Part shown: positions 11,701 to 22,001 of the stretch, in pieces | How positions within the stretch are numbered: position 1 is the first letter of the stretch | Layout of the letters: each line of letters begins with the position of its first letter | Assembly: GCA_019828595.1 (NCBI GenBank) | Contig: JAHQRK010000002.1 | Span: forward strand, 3,348,001-3,412,000 | Direction: 5' to 3' | Source of the DNA: Aphanomyces cochlioides | Taxonomy: Eukaryota; Oomycota; Saprolegniomycetes; Saprolegniales; Verrucalvaceae | Length of the DNA: 64,000 nucleotides | Notes under the pieces: generated by a model | Told to the model about the DNA's origin: nothing | The model's input: only the letters and a program-made list of their open reading frames with translations | The model's database searches: none | Made by a program: the position numbers and the translations under genes

Positions 11701-12430
11701 CAGCAGAAGGAGCAGTGGGAGTTTCTAACGACAAGACTCCCTTGAATGAATGGATCAAACTATTCGGTGACTCGGCGAGAATGTGGCCACGCAGTCGATG
11801 TAGATCTGGAGGAGTGGCGCAAATCGACGCTGTCGCTTCTAAGGCTTCGCGGACTTTCATGTTGGTTTCGCCGTCCAATGACTTGGTTTCCACATACGCC
11901 ATGCCAGAATCAACACCGGGAACGCTAATTAGCAACAAATCTGCGGGGACCACGTCGCGATTGAAGAGCTGGACGTAGTCACCGACTCGGATGTCCGCCC
12001 ATTGCCGAGATACAAACGTTTCCGCTTCAAGAACGTGAGTGGTACGGCTATTGGCGACGGCGTCTGCAAGGTGCCGCTTGCGGTCCTCAGTGATGGCAAA
12101 TGTGGCATCAATGAGGAGGATGAAGAGAAGTGTCGGAAGAGTCGCGGGGAGACCGTTTGTATTGCTGATTGACGTGATGCATTGCATGATGGAGACGACG
12201 AGAAAATAGCAATTGGCTGCTTTTCGGAACGATTCGAGTAGAAAGAGCGGCAAAAACGTCGCGGGTTTGTACTTGAATGTGCGCACGTGGTTGGAGCAAT
12301 AGTGTGCATTCTGCGCCGAGTCGTGGAGAGAAATATGACGTCGGGGGGTCTGATTCGTGCTTGGTTCTTGGCTCACCGTCGACGACGCCCAACGTGAGAT
12401 CCCCATGACGACGGCGGCGACTTCCCACAA
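8711..12430 (-). CDS. P4-type ATPase (phospholipid flippase)
   Basis: A single uninterrupted 1239-residue ORF. P4-ATPases move aminophospholipids from the outer to the cytosolic leaflet of Golgi, endosome and plasma membranes. The N-terminal flippase signature is present (FKYKPATFLPLFLLESFRKAANCYFL, seen around 53-77). The actuator motif DGET lies at 186-189 and the phosphorylated Asp at 425 in DKTGTLT. KGADGAV marks the nucleotide-binding domain, followed by LTGDK, and the hinge GDGANDVPMIQ begins near 891. About ten TM helices are visible, with a cluster of six after the P domain. Family lengths are typically 1100-1300 aa, so this copy looks complete. Partner CDC50 proteins are not seen in the window. 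The absence of introns contrasts with the intron-rich neighbours. Confidence 0.95.
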   Translation of the reverse strand: MWEVAAVVMGISRWASSTVSQEPSTNQTPRRHISLHDSAQNAHYCSNHVRTFKYKPATFLPLFLLESFRKAANCYFLVVSIMQCITSISNTNGLPATLPTLLFILLIDATFAITEDRKRHLADAVANSRTTHVLEAETFVSRQWADIRVGDYVQLFNRDVVPADLLLISVPGVDSGMAYVETKSLDGETNMKVREALEATASICATPPDLHRLRGHILAESPNSLIHSFKGVLSLETPTAPSAATDDNRERSSVTKIAIPISSILLRGSTLRNTESIYGFVLSTGPETKIMQSNKPSTSKQSRLDVCINQYILVLVLLLVACCTIAASGNLLWLNFHAGHTPYLMLPPPANPLVTWLTSFFYYVLLMYQFIPISLYVSMATVKYLQALFIAWDVAMFYAPSNTPAVVRTMNLNEELGQISHIFSDKTGTLTCNMMEFRKCSIGGISYGQTKPEGMVKPTRRGLTRSDSSKKSLTPKAKVKKTASVPYTADVELLKDLQSGPQEQIERIDLFFTILAVCHTVLPESNENSMKATTPGTMRYSAASPDEQALVTAAALFGFKFIHRTQRSITVEIRGTRRTFDILAHLEFTSTRKRMSMAVREVDNDVIWLYTKGADGAVLPRVTVPTTDDDLRTNEITLAHISGFAKEGLRTLTVACKKIPTAEFTKWLETYQAALSSMDEMEKFKTATLPNAIDKCMDDLEADLRLVGATAIEDKLQDGVPDALATLIDAGIKVWMLTGDKDDTAVNIGYASNLLQIDMRLMTITAKQCATSEATVREIHDSLHNVHVAAPPLVTRQGSLRNSLRSRSRTKSHRTVSQSRISLNQKSNETLALVIDGECVLHALASCPAKFVELAQRCKVVLACRVSPAQKAALVALVKERVATSRTLAIGDGANDVPMIQEAHIGVGISGQEGLQAVNASDYAIAQFAFLTRLLLVHGRANYERLAKLVLYIIYKNILLITAQFVYTTYAGLSGQKIFLETGSQLYNVLLTSLPIIALAVWDHDVYDHVVLRLPSLYRAGPLNMHLNHAVFAYWVMCALIEAISITLVVVAAVDCCGIYGDSPGLWFLGNIVFSLVIVTANAKLLFMHHRFFIFNPIFLVGSIVLWVATAFVSSKMNMLSGINWANMLQFTVAHHVVWLAAPFVVVLILFYTYVVRAASVMFFPTPADIVKEFVYCSRMKSKMPPPPIHKTMVDRVAKIVPRPKSPGAASCDHPNNLNLSAISQGGSSAQSLTEDKKA

Positions 12431-14060
12431 GTTAGGTGGTTAAACGCGCTGGCTGCGTGGACAGAAATAGATTTGAAACGAGCCGACGAGTCAAAGCATG
12501 GACATTTTACAGTTTCCACACCATCAACATGCATATCACATGAACATTCTTGCTTCTTCGTCCTTGGAGCGCCGAGTTGAGTTGGCGCCTTTCTGTCCCC
12601 ATCGCACTGGGTTCAAATGTCACCAGGGGTTTAATGGAAACGGGTTGTAGGGGTTAACATAGATCAGGGGTTAAAGGGTGAAGGGTTTTGATCTCAAACA
12701 TTTCATCAATTTGCATTGGATAAAATGTCGAGAAATGGCGAATATTTAGAGGTATTGGGTCGCGAAATTATCACGAAATTCCTTCCAATATACATATATT
12801 ATTTTTCAGGAGTTTGGCCAGATGACTTGGCATTCAGCGATTTGCATCATTGTTCTCAAGCAAAAAATTACTTAATAAAAATATATTTAAATATTGTGAA
12901 TAAAATTACTCAATAGTATGAACTTGTTAATTGAAATAAGTTATCCTCTTGACCTTTGATAAAAAATAAATAACTTGTGATCTTATGCGTTAAAAAATAG
13001 ATTACGGACTTGCTATGAATAATTTTGAATATTTTGACTATCGATTTCAGTCAGCTTCATTGATATCAAAGCTCTCCCATTCATCCAGAATACCAATTTG
13101 ATCGGATCTCGGGTTCAACTACTGAGACTTGATTGCTCGGACAGCATCTCGGTACACGTTTTGATATTTTGGATTCGACAAGCACTCTCTGTGTTGAAGA
13201 GTGTTGGTTGTTTGTAGCAATGAACACCAACAATTTGAGCAGTAAAGCAGTTTATGATCTTTATTGGGATTTAGAAAGTACTGGCTGTATCGTTAGAACA
13301 TTCTCTCAACCGATTTCAAGCTCCATTTTGGACAGGAGAACTGCCTGTGAACTCAATGTAAAATATAAGAATTATTCGAATAAATTATTTTGCAATGATC
13401 TCGAAAAAGATACCTTGGTAGTCGAGGAGGTGAATAAGTTACTCGATCTGAACAACTCACAGAATAAGTTACTCGAATTCCCTTGAGTAAAGAATAAGTG
13501 GAAAATACTATTTTGAGGATCTCTGCTCTCGAGTCCTGCCAGGCCCGACATATCCCAGGACCTTCCCAGGGGACCTCAGCTAGAGTGAAGTCTTGTTCTT
13601 GTTTGCTATGCGCGAAGCCTGAAGATCATGCCCGCCTTGCCAAGAGCCGACTTCTTGTTCTCGCCATCCAAGCACCAAGTCGCACTGGCAAGAGCCAAGA
13701 ACGCTCCAGTTTCTCAAGCGTTGGTTGATTAGATTGGACAGAGAGATGCACGTCCTTGGCGGCTTCCAATCATCCAAGTTAACCAACGCTTGAGTTGACT
13801 ACGAATGGTGATTGCAAACTCATGGTTTATTCTCAAATCATGATCAGTTTGTGCAGATCCTCATGAACAAACATGACAGCATTCTGCTGATGGAAACTGA
13901 GTTTGAATCATCGCACGCTAGCATGTGAATTGTACTTTATGAGCTTGTCAAATGCATTTCGTGACGTTTGCCAGAATATTGTGTTTGAGTTCATCACCGA
14001 CGTGAACTGATACAAGTACGAGAACACTATCATTATAACTCACACAATAGAATATCTACC
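12431..14060. other. AT-rich intergenic accessory stretch
   Basis: No supported gene. 12600-12695 contains a G-rich, T/A-spaced tract related to TTTAGGG-like repeats (see findings). 12700-13480 is strongly AT-rich with only short, featureless ORFs. Confidence 0.5.
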
Positions 14061-14606
14061 TTACAGCTCAAGGCTTCGCTTGATGAGGTCATACAAGGTT
14101 GGGAGCTTCATATCATTGGATCGGCGCTTCGATCTCGAGTCACTCGATGGAAATAAAGATTTTACTAATGCAGAGAAGCACAAGTGGAAATGGAGAGACC
14201 TTTCAGAAATCGAGAGCCTTGACACATCACTGTTGTGCAATGTTGATTTTTCCATGAACTTCGCCATAACAAACTTGAGCTTAGAAAAATTCACTCGATC
14301 GCGACCTTGGGCAATTTGTTTTGTAGACAATCGAACTGGGGGACAGCTAGTAGATGGCACACCACACCACCAAGCATTCCAAACATCGAATACTCTCCCC
14401 GTTGGGCACGACCAAGTCCTCTGCATGGCCGTACTTTGTTGGCTCCACGACTCAAACGTTGTGACGCCATTGCAGTCCTCAGAGATTTGGCTCGTAGATG
14501 AAGTGTTAATTGAATTGTTCGACAGAGCCGCACGAACTTGGTCAAGGAGTTGTCTAATGCTGTCACTTAGAGTGGTGGTGGATTGTTCAAAGGGAATAGA
14601 AACCAC
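14061..14606 (-). CDS. Unrecognised ORF, possibly a repeat-family protein
   Basis: A 181-residue ORF with a Ser/Thr-rich N-terminus and a central Trp-rich patch VWNAWWCGVP, then VNFSKLKFVMAKF. The spacing (Trp-rich patch, then a Ser-Lys/aromatic helix) reminds me of ORFs found in oomycete repeats, but that is memory, not a search. The plus strand across the same bases is also open (14080-14619), so either could be a shadow. No promoter or splice support is seen. It lies next to a decayed Crypton, so a mobile-element origin is possible. Confidence 0.25.
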   Translation of the reverse strand: MVSIPFEQSTTTLSDSIRQLLDQVRAALSNNSINTSSTSQISEDCNGVTTFESWSQQSTAMQRTWSCPTGRVFDVWNAWWCGVPSTSCPPVRLSTKQIAQGRDRVNFSKLKFVMAKFMEKSTLHNSDVSRLSISERSLHFHLCFSALVKSLFPSSDSRSKRRSNDMKLPTLYDLIKRSLEL

Positions 14607-15100
14607 TATGATGCTATGAAGCGATCAAGGATCACTGTCGTGTGAAATCCCCATGCAAATAAGATGAAAAGTCGCTGGCGATCCAAAATGCGAGATGCTT
14701 ATAACTCCCGCTGACAGTATCGATGCAAATCGAATCTGGGAAATCTATTATTAGCAAGGGGGCAAACTAATCATCCGAGTTTACCATGGAGCAGTCGAGC
14801 CAGCCGCCGGTGGCTAAGCCAGTCGTTATTGCAGCATCAGAAATCTTGAGCTCTAGAGTTCCCCAGGCATTGAGAGATATTCGAAGTAAACGAAGGATAG
14901 CTTACTCTATGCGAAAGGTAAATATATATGGTTTGCGAAATATTTTGACGGATATAGACAGGGATCACGAAACACGAAATTTCGTGAATCGATTTGTGAG
15001 ATATAATTTAACTTGATATATCTATTGCGAGTTTATATCTCGAGATATCTGTGTTTCACGAAATTCATCATCCGTACATCCGTTTAAATAATCAAACATC

Positions 15101-16857
15101 ATGGCTTATATCCATCGATTTTCCCAAATGAACGAGGCAAACTCAATCGAATCAACGGGAAGTGAAATCCTCCGATTAAAATATGGTGACAAGACGCGCT
15201 ATCAATATGAACGAACCATCCAGCGCTTTGCAGCATGGCTCTCTACAGAGCGACCATCTGCAGTCGCTGGTGGTCAAATTTTTACCTCTTGATGCTGGTT
15301 TGTGCATCAAGTTTCTTGATGTAGAATGCCGCAAAACACCCAATTCCACAGACGGAGAACGTCCAGTGTTTAAGTCTTACTCATCCGTCAATGCTTAAAA
15401 GAGCGCGATAAGTATTTGCACCCAGAAACGGGCGTAGACGTACCAGAAAAGCTCAATCGACTACTGGCAGGTGTTGCAATGGATTAAAACGATGTCAAAA
15501 TACTTAGACTATGCCTGTGGCTATAAAAGAAAGGTTGCTCAGTTGAAAGACTCTGGCGAGATAAATGTAAATGAGGGGAAAAGACCAATTACAACTCAAG
15601 GTCAATCAATATCGTAAGCATTAGTGAGAATTGACAGTCAAATGAATCTAGGTTTCCAGTTTCTGGCACGAATTACCATGCAATACCAAAAAGATTACTC
15701 TCTGGCAACTATTGTTCACCCTTTCTTGATTTTTTGCTGGAACTTGATGGCTCGATCAGCGTCAGTAGGATCAATTCGATTTGATCATATGACTTGGGAA
15801 GGTTCGTCTAAACAATCAGGTTTAGTCTAGATTGATTAGGTGATGCACTTGTTGTGCGCTTTGCATTCACAAAAAACGATCAAGAAGGGGTAAACAATGT
15901 CCCTCGCCATGTATATGCGAATGTGTCTCAGCCTTCTATTTGTCCCATTTTAAGGTAGTTTTCTCTTAGCTATTCATTCATTAATTAGCGTCATAGTTTG
16001 GCTATCCTCGTGTTTACTCGTGGCGTTCGGCTGGAGAACACCAGTCGCTTAGTGTTTGATCAAAATGCCAAGGACAGATTCTCCTCCTGGCTGTCAAAAA
16101 CGTGTGCCGAGAATGGGCAACAATTTGAACTGCTGGGTTTGCCAATCGAAGACATTGGAACCCATTCGTTTAGAAAAGGGGTCGCTAGTGAGATTCAAAT
16201 ACACCAGGAGGGCCACCTGCAGTTAATGTCTGGCTACGAGCGGGTTGGACGCTTGGAAGTGTGCAAGGACGCTATATCTTTGCTGGTGACGGTGGTGACC
16301 AGTTTGTAGGGCGTGCAGCCACAGGTAATCGACTATATACTATAATCTAACGTTAACTAGGTCTCAATGTCCATGGTTCAGAGTTTGCCAGCTTACCGCC
16401 ACACTTCGACCATAAAAGCTCTGAGTATCATATATTTGAGGAGATTTTGCCTGGGTTTGCTTCATTTTATCCTTCTAGCTTTCGCTGTATTGTACTAGTA
16501 CCATTTTTGCTTGCATCTTTGACCTACCATCGCGAGTGGCTTGAGTCAAACTTGCCAAAGAAACACATCCTCTTTCTTTCACCACTATGGAGACGTGGAA
16601 TTTTGAATGAATTGGCTGAATTCGTTGAGACTGGGCATTTGGTGAACACGAAAACAAATATGCGAGCGTCGGGGGTTCCTCCACATGTCGTTCTCTCCTC
16701 CAGACAGGACTCGATTGAAAAAGCTGTTCATGACATCCACCAACAGCTCGTTGAGCTCCCAGACAAAATTTGCAAAAATGTTATCCAGCAGCTGAAGAAA
16801 GTGGATGATTTCGGGGTGCAGGGGGTTATAGGAAAATTAAATTTTGGAGGTTTATAA
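15101..16857 (+). pseudogene. Decayed Crypton-type tyrosine recombinase
   Basis: Pieces of one tyrosine-recombinase protein in order. A core-binding-like N-terminus (KYGDKTRYQYERTIQRFAAWL, 15179-15240) is followed by a frame change to LPLDAGLCIKFLDVE and then several stops. Next come NLMARSASVGSIRFDHMTW (about 15744-15800), continued after a 16-40 bp gap by VVRFAFTKNDQEG. The catalytic-type motif IGTHSFRKGVAS lies at about 16150-16190. A one-base shift near 16195 leads into VNVWLRAGWTLGSVQGRYIF and DQFVGRAATG, then a GT-AG gap, then a C-terminal tail to 16857. Cryptons carry a YR with R...HxxR...Y residues and no TIRs, and are known from stramenopiles. Stops and frameshifts show that this copy is dead. 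Some internal gaps may be old introns. Confidence 0.7.
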
Positions 16858-16898
16858 AGTTCAACAGGTTGAATTGATGATTTGGGACTTTTTCTCTC

Positions 16899-18444
16899 AT
16901 GCTGAGGATCGCGGCATGGACTTGTTTGCTGGCGCTGGCCAACGTTTCCTGCGGAGAGCCAACATACAAGCAGCGCGAACCAGTTTGGACAAGCGATGCG
17001 TCCCCCATGCTCTACTCTGCAGCTCTTCCCATGAGTGTTGCTGAAACTGTGACGAATGCCCAAAGTTTTAGTCAAGCAATTGGAATCCATGTCGTGGAGA
17101 GTCTACCTGTTGGCGACTTTGAGCTCTTGCCATTACCAGGAAGCAAGAATACAGCTGAAGCTTTGGTAGAGCTCATCGATAGTGCATTGCATCGATTGGA
17201 TATTTTTGCAATGTATTGGAATCTTCTTGGAGAGGAAGATCGCGGCGAGCACTCACCTGAAGAGATGAAACGATTCGGAGCTGATCGAGGCGTTGCCGTC
17301 TTCAATGCAATTGAGCGTGCCACTCAACGCGGCGTTCCGGTATACTCCCCCCAGCCCACTTTGTTCATTTTGTCCGTAGGTTCGTGTCATTGGATCAAGC
17401 AACCCGGCGTTTGCACCAAATGAGCTCGACAAACTACAAGTGCAGCTTCGTCTGTGGAACTCCTCTCACTGGTACGGCGGCGGTATCATGCATCAGAAGA
17501 TGGTCATCGCTGATGGACAACACGCTTACGTTGGAAGTGCCAACATGGATTGGAAATCTCTGGCTCAGGTGATGGAAGTTGGTGTTGTCATTGAGTCCAC
17601 TCCGGCGGTGGTCGAAGACATGGCTCGCCTCTTTGAGCTCTGGTGGCTCTGGTCTGGTCCAACTGCACCCCTGGGAGCGCCTGTCGATGTGTTTGTTGAG
17701 AAATTCCAGTGCACTTTGCGTCTGCCACGTTGGTCTTCCTTTGTTCCACCCCAGTGGCGTCAACCTAGTCCATTCAGGTCACCTTCACTGAGCTCCTCCT
17801 ACAACAAAGACAACCCGATGTCCGTCGTCTGGAATGATGAAGCATCGAATGTGTTTATCACAGCTTCTCCAGATGCAGCCACTGCCAAATCTCGCACGCT
17901 GGACGAAGACGGACTCGTGTACACGATCCAAAGTGCCAAGGAACGAGTGAGCTTGAGCGTCATGGACTTCACTCCATTTTCGACATTCCCTATTGAAACA
18001 CTCAAAGAAGGATCAATCTACTGGCCAGCTTTGACCGATGCAGTCCTTAGCGTAGTCTACGCTCGTCCTGTTACGGTTCGCCTTCTCATCAGTCAGTGGT
18101 TACACTCAAGTCAAGTCATGATCCATGGTCTCAAGCTTCTCAAGGGGCAGGCAGATCTTTGTGTCAAGTGTCCTGGAAGCCTCGAGATTCGACTTATGCA
18201 AGTCCCAGGATGGAATCAAACGGAGGCGCCTCAATCGACGTGGCCTCAATACTCCCGTGTGAATCACGCCAAGTACATCGTGACCGACCAGCGTGCGAAC
18301 ATTGGGACGAGCAATATGGAGTGGGGCTATTTCTACAACACCGCCGGCACGAGTCTCAACACGGACAACAAGTATGTCAAGGACGCACTGCAGCAAATCT
18401 TTGATCGCAATTGGAACTCGCCGTATGCCAAGCCTCTCCCTTAA
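16899..18444 (+). CDS. Secreted/endolysosomal phospholipase D family protein (PLD3/PLD4-like)
   Basis: Exons 16899-17339 and 17380-18444, joined by a 40-bp intron, give 501 aa. Residues 1-19 form a signal peptide (MLRIAAWTCLLALANVSCG). Two HKD motifs are visible: HQKMVIADG beginning at about 185, followed by GSANMDWKSL, and HAKYIVTD at about 443, followed by GTSNMEWGYF. Both HxKxxxxD cores are intact, so an active phosphodiesterase is expected. The length and luminal layout match PLD3/PLD4, which in animals act as 5'-3' exonucleases on nucleic acid ends in lysosomes. Substrate here is unproven. The start is only about 40 bases downstream of the dead Crypton, so the promoter may lie within or beside element DNA. 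A second, unrelated PLD-like gene is at 35961. Confidence 0.88.
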
Positions 18445-19613
18445 CTCTTCACCATCGTCTGTTCGTCCAAATCTGATGCATATTGTCGTCTGTTCGTCAT
18501 GTCTTGGAATTTCCTTACACATGGCAATGACAAAGATCCATCAAAGTGCCAAAGGAGTATTTCCTGTCGATTTTCAGTCGAGGCATACTGGAGCCAAGAT
18601 AATAAAAACAATTTACCTCAAATCAATCTCGGACACTTCGCTACTTTTGGCACCAAGTTTGCAAAGAAAAGACAGATTAACTCTCAAATCAGCCTGGGAT
18701 CGCGATGGAAGATGATACGCTTCTTCTTGTGAGAGTCCTTATGGGTTAGCAACATCTGGATGGATCCTTGATTCATTTCGATCGGGTCAACTCGCCAACG
18801 ATGTTGGAAATCGACGACAAAGAGTTTGATTTCATCCTCGTGCACTCGCATTCGGTGCGGAATAAATGATCGTTGAGATTTCGACGACCTCGAGAAGAAA
18901 TGGAGGCAAGCGCATGCAAAACGTGCAATGCACTCGAGCAGCATCGACATCGGCCATCAATCATCAAACATCCAACTTTTGTCTCTTTCTTCCAAGTCGG
19001 GCTTGATCTGGGACCTTTTCTTGTATCCTCCAGAATGCAAACCTCTACACATTGCATTCTGGAGGATATATTGAGCTGTCGCGTGAAAAATGCACGGAAC
19101 TTGTGAGGTGCACTTCTTTAGGGAACGACCTCCGGTTGTCCAAAAGGTGTGCATCCCGTTGGCTTTAAGCTACCCATGGCTGGTTTGTGAATTGTCTCTC
19201 GGTTGCTGCCTTCCTCTTCATAGATGGACTGCTTGGAGTATGCTAGCACAATCAACTTTACAGCGCCTATAGCTCGTCAAAGTCGGAATGCAGTGGTCTC
19301 ATTTCACACAATCAGCGTGGTATTGGCTTTGAAAAACGCTTCTGCTGTGGACGTAGCTTTTAGCTGGATGGTGTGGCTATAACGCACTGCTAGATGAGAT
19401 CTTGTCATCATGACGAATTGCGTCTGCCAATGTCGTTTGTGTCAATGAGGTATGGATCATATAGAAAGTGCATGTAGCTTTTCTGTCGCGATCCATCCAC
19501 GCCAATGAAATAATCCGCGGCATCCACGTCATGGTCAGTCGCATGTTTATATCCACAAAGATTCATCAAGAGATATTGGATTTGCCTCCAAACGTCATTT
19601 CCAAACAGCAGTC
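18445..19613. other. Intergenic region with a perfect hairpin
   Basis: No coding region is supported. It contains the 17-bp inverted repeat listed separately. Short ORFs in all frames show no recognisable motif. Confidence 0.5.
19024..19068. repeat. Perfect 17-bp inverted repeat (hairpin)
   Basis: The left arm 19024-19040 (TATCCTCCAGAATGCAA) is the exact reverse complement of the right arm 19052-19068, separated by an 11-base loop. It would form a stable stem in DNA or RNA. Which strand is transcribed, if either, cannot be told. Confidence 0.85.
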
Positions 19614-20400
19614 ATGGGACGCAACGATCTGCCAGCACCAGTATCCGATGAAGAATGGGCTCTCCGTGTCGAACTTGCCGCGGCCTACCGACTCTTCCAC
19701 CAATTTGGCTGAGACGAAGTCATTTACGGCCACTTGACGTGCCGCGTGCCCAACGACACGGACGATTACGACGTCAAGAACGCTCATTTCCTCATCAATC
19801 CACTTGGCATTCGCTACGACGAAATGACGGCCAGTAAATTGGTCACGATCGATATCCATGGCAACTACATCAACCGTGGCTCGACTGGTTTGGATATCAA
19901 CCAAGCTGGTTATGTTGTCCATTCGTCTATCCACGAAGCTCGGCACGATATGCGTTGCGTCATGCACTGCCACACGGTTGAAGGGTCTGCGGTCGCGTCC
20001 ATGAAGTTTTGGTCTCCTTCCCATCTCTCAATTGAGCCACGTTGCTTTAAGTGGCGGAGTAAGCTACCACGACTACGAAGGCTTGGCTGTTTCAGAAGCC
20101 GAAAAACCTCGTTTGAAGGCTGACTTGGGTCCTGACAATTTGGTTTACATCCTTCGCAACCATGGTCTCTTGACTGGCGGCCGCACCATTGCTGAAGCTT
20201 TCTTCTTTATGTACTACACGGTGCATGCGTGCAAGATCCAAGTGGCGGCACTCTCAGCTGGAATTGAAAATGACAGCTACGCGTCAGAAGAAGTGGCGAC
20301 GCATTTCAAGAAGGGATTAGCACCATTTGTCAAGGCTGGCGTTGGCAAGGAAATGTTCGACGCTCTCAAACGTGGCTTGTCTCCAGGGTATGCCACATAA
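19614..20400 (+). pseudogene. Class II aldolase/adducin-domain gene with a nonsense codon and a frameshift
   Basis: The ATG at 19614 opens a class II aldolase fold: VELAAAYRLFHQFG, then an in-frame TGA (19710-19712) where the family usually has Trp (FGW-D-x-I-Y), then the same frame resumes with DEVIYGHLTCRVP. INPLGIRYDEMTAS and MHCHT (metal-binding His pair) follow. At about 20004-20010 (AAGTTTTGG) the frame shifts by one base and resumes as GLLPISQLSHVALSGGVSYH. It then reaches RNHGLLTGGRTIAEAF and a stop at 20400. There is no intron candidate at either site. Everything else is well conserved for about 260 residues, so inactivation is recent or the lesions are sequence errors. Confidence 0.75.
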
Positions 20401-20432
20401 CCGACTGCCCAGGAGTAGCGTATTATAAATAG

Positions 20433-21374
20433 ATGTCGTGTGAAAATATGGCAGAGACGTTGGTGGAGCACATGCAGCTCCAGCGAGTCTTTCGCATCCT
20501 TGCAGTTGACATACCAGACAAGCGAGTGTCCGAGAGGCTTGAGGCACGAAGTGTGTGCATTCATCAAGTTTTCAACGCAAATTTGTAGTCACTTGATACC
20601 AAATTGACGGAGCTGTATCAAACATTGCTCCGAGATGGTGTCGACGCACACAATCACCAAGAAGCAAAGCGACTTGAAGGGCTGAAAGCGACTTACGTGA
20701 GCGAGAGAGCCAAGCTTCATGGTAAGACGCCATGACATGAATGTCTTAATAATTTCGACACAGATCAAGTCGCCAGTGGTCGAAGAGTGACCAAGGAAGC
20801 TCTTGTTCAAGTCTTTGAGAAGCTAGGGCAACCTCGCTCAATGGGAGACGTGGAAGATCTTATTTGGGAAGTAAATGACAGCCTTGATGGAGGCATTTCC
20901 TGGGATGAGTTCAAGCGTGCCTTCGTTCGGTGTAAATACGACAAGACGTGCTTGGAACCGTCGGATTTGTTTCACTTGACATGCTTTCTCATGTACGATC
21001 GCGAATGCACGGGCAAAGTACTTCCATGTCATTTTCACCAGTTTTGTTGACCGAGGTCACATGTAGGTTTCCATGGATGACGCAATGCGCATCCTCTTTT
21101 TAAAGCATGGAAATCACATGGAAGATGAAATGGAGTCTCTCTTTGGAAAGCGGCTCAAGGATGGCGAATTGATTCTCACATTGACATTTCCACAGGTAAC
21201 TCTTCTTCATGGAAATAGTCTTCCTCAACTGCAAAGTATTTTGAGGCAGTCGAGCGCCGCCGTATCGACACCGTCGATTCCTCGACAGCTGCGGCCAAGG
21301 GACGAAAGCGTGGAAGCTCCAAAGCATCCATACGCACTACAGCTCAACCAGAAAGTCAACAACAAGCGGCATAA
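20433..21374 (+). CDS. EF-hand domain protein, five exons
   Basis: Inferred exons: 20433-20552, 20589-20721, 20764-21017, 21067-21195, 21237-21374. They sum to 774 bases (257 aa) with every junction in phase. The introns are 36-49 bp and the first is the shortest. The N-terminal half is helical and charged. One EF-hand loop is clear (NDSLDGGISWDE, with Glu at position 12), and a second, weaker loop is DRECTGKVSMDD. The C-terminal exon is Arg/Lys/Ser/Ala-rich and ends QQQAA. The layout resembles axonemal or calmodulin-like regulatory EF-hand proteins, but no specific orthologue is recognised. Calcium binding is plausible for loop 1 only. Confidence 0.7.
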
Positions 21375-22001
21375 GGTCGATAATTGTCTTCATGATACGT
21401 CGTGCGCAACCTGTCAAACTTGCAAAACCTCGCTGGACCGGTTACGACGTGGTGACATGAAATCGCAACACCTTCTAGCCCCGTTCTCTTCCCAGGAGCT
21501 TTCGCGGGCTGAGTGACGCACTTCTTTTGGTAGCTTTGCAGCTTCTTTTAGCCAAAGCAGTTGAGTATCACCAGTGTGAGTTGCATATTGCTTTTCTGTT
21601 CCAGGTGGTCGCTGGACACGCGAAAAATTGTGGCCGCAAATCTTCTATCCAGAACGTCAATCGAAGGATTTCACAGCTTGGACAGGCTTCATGTGCTTCT
21701 CAGGGAGGGAACCATCAATCCATCATGTTGTACGAGTATGAAGGAGCATGACCATTTGGTCCCTTTGAATCTTATCGCCAACGTTGATCTTCGCGTTTCT
21801 CTTCATGATGTCGGTGATGGATCTTTCAACGGGATTCTCAGCCAGATCTGCCCATTCAGAGATGTAGTCCAAAAATAGTCCACCACTCACAGAGCCAGAA
21901 TAGTGGGGCTCAACAACATGACTGCCGCGCCTCCATCTTCATCAAACGTTGGTAGAGGTCACGAGCGAGGTCATTCCTGCGTCTTGCGCGCTTGAGTCAC
22001 C
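21375..22001. other. Intergenic, no supported gene
   Basis: Spacer between the EF-hand gene and the first PX gene, both on the plus strand. Short ORFs on both strands lack motifs or splice support. Confidence 0.45.

Noticed and set aside
13100..13140. tRNA-like GGTTCAA box
   Set aside because: No acceptor or anticodon stems could be formed around it.
13133..13486. 117-aa plus-strand ORF in AT-rich DNA
   Set aside because: No motif, no conserved composition, no splice or promoter support.
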